NCBI GenBank assembly: GCA_903923905.1
Contig: CAIXZH010000101.1
Location: 98,603 to 162,602 of the forward strand
Origin: an uncultured Bacteroidia bacterium
GTDB lineage: Bacteria > Bacteroidota > Bacteroidia > Bacteroidales > Prolixibacteraceae
Reading direction: 5' to 3'
DNA: 64,000 bases
The translations under genes were made by a program, and so were the position numbers. Under the pieces are notes generated by a model. It searched no databases and was not told the DNA's origin. It was given only the letters and a program-made list of their open reading frames with translations. This document shows positions 63,979 to 64,000 of this stretch, piece after piece; positions within the stretch are counted from its first letter, which is position 1, and each line of letters begins with the position of its first letter.

Positions 63979-64000
63979 GGGGTTGGTCGCAACCAACCCC
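63979..64000 (+). terminator. Terminator hairpin after dnaJ (cut by window end)
   Basis: GGGGTTGGT (63979-63987), loop CGCA and ACCAACCCC (63992-64000) make a perfect 9-bp stem 12 bases after the dnaJ stop. The sequence ends before any T-run can be seen. Confidence 0.7.

Noticed and set aside
1..64000. tRNA, rRNA or known riboswitches
   Set aside because: No cloverleaf-type sequence, rRNA segment or recognisable riboswitch core was found on reading the intergenic spaces; a covariance-model scan would be decisive.

Overview
The window looks like chromosomal sequence from an anaerobic or facultative member of the Bacteroidota, probably an environmental Bacteroidales/Marinilabiliales-type lineage. 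The pointers are a 2-oxoacid:ferredoxin oxidoreductase, type IX secretion (T9SS) components and cargo, families largely restricted to this phylum (PorP/SprF, DUF4290, tandem DUF3857 proteins, DUF6132), and several promoter matches to the phylum's TTG-N20-TAnnTTTG pattern. No rRNA or tRNA gene, CRISPR array, complete insertion sequence or prophage was seen. Most genes are housekeeping genes in short operons.

Layout. 1-2.4 kb: korA (5' truncated) and korB, closed by a terminator. 2.5-11.2 kb: a response-regulator/PEP-pyruvate-binding fusion, an alpha/beta hydrolase, an orphan Hpt protein, gcvT, then serC with a DUF1015 gene. 11.3-17.8 kb: a PorT-like barrel, a YggS/PLPBP protein, a 1085-residue T9SS type B cargo with a lectin domain and PKD repeats, a convergent PorP/SprF protein and a HEAT-like protein. 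18-27.8 kb: amino-acid permease, pepT, proS (archaeal/eukaryotic-type), a Gly/Tyr-rich lipoprotein, a FadL-type porin and cysDN. 27.9-35.5 kb: two DUF3857/transglutaminase-like secreted proteins, one apparently catalytically dead, and a soluble seven-PAS histidine kinase. 35.8-37 kb: an SPFH membrane protein and a ribbon-helix-helix protein behind a clear inverted-repeat operator candidate. 37.2-48.3 kb: uvrA, a DUF985 cupin, an HTH/4Fe-4S protein, tilS, small DUF6132 and DUF493-like genes, a second T9SS cargo and a UvrD-type helicase with a TTG start.

48.5-59.4 kb is the most unusual region. It holds five consecutive same-strand genes for exported or envelope proteins: two Cys-rich secreted proteins that share a C-terminal module, an outer-membrane barrel, a small two-domain Ig/FN3-like protein whose architecture is shared with the first gene, and an OmpA-family peptidoglycan anchor. 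A 42-bp minisatellite lies between the second and third genes. I know of no described system with this gene set and flag it as the best candidate for an undescribed surface structure or export machine. 59.4-64 kb: a well-formed promoter drives DUF4290-murA-thioredoxin-like genes, followed by grpE-dnaJ. MurA carries Asp in place of the fosfomycin-target Cys.

Three intergenic spaces (20.8, 42.1 and 43.7 kb) hold diverged copies of a repeat of about 180 bp. One copy has perfect 12-bp terminal inverted repeats, which suggests a MITE-like family.
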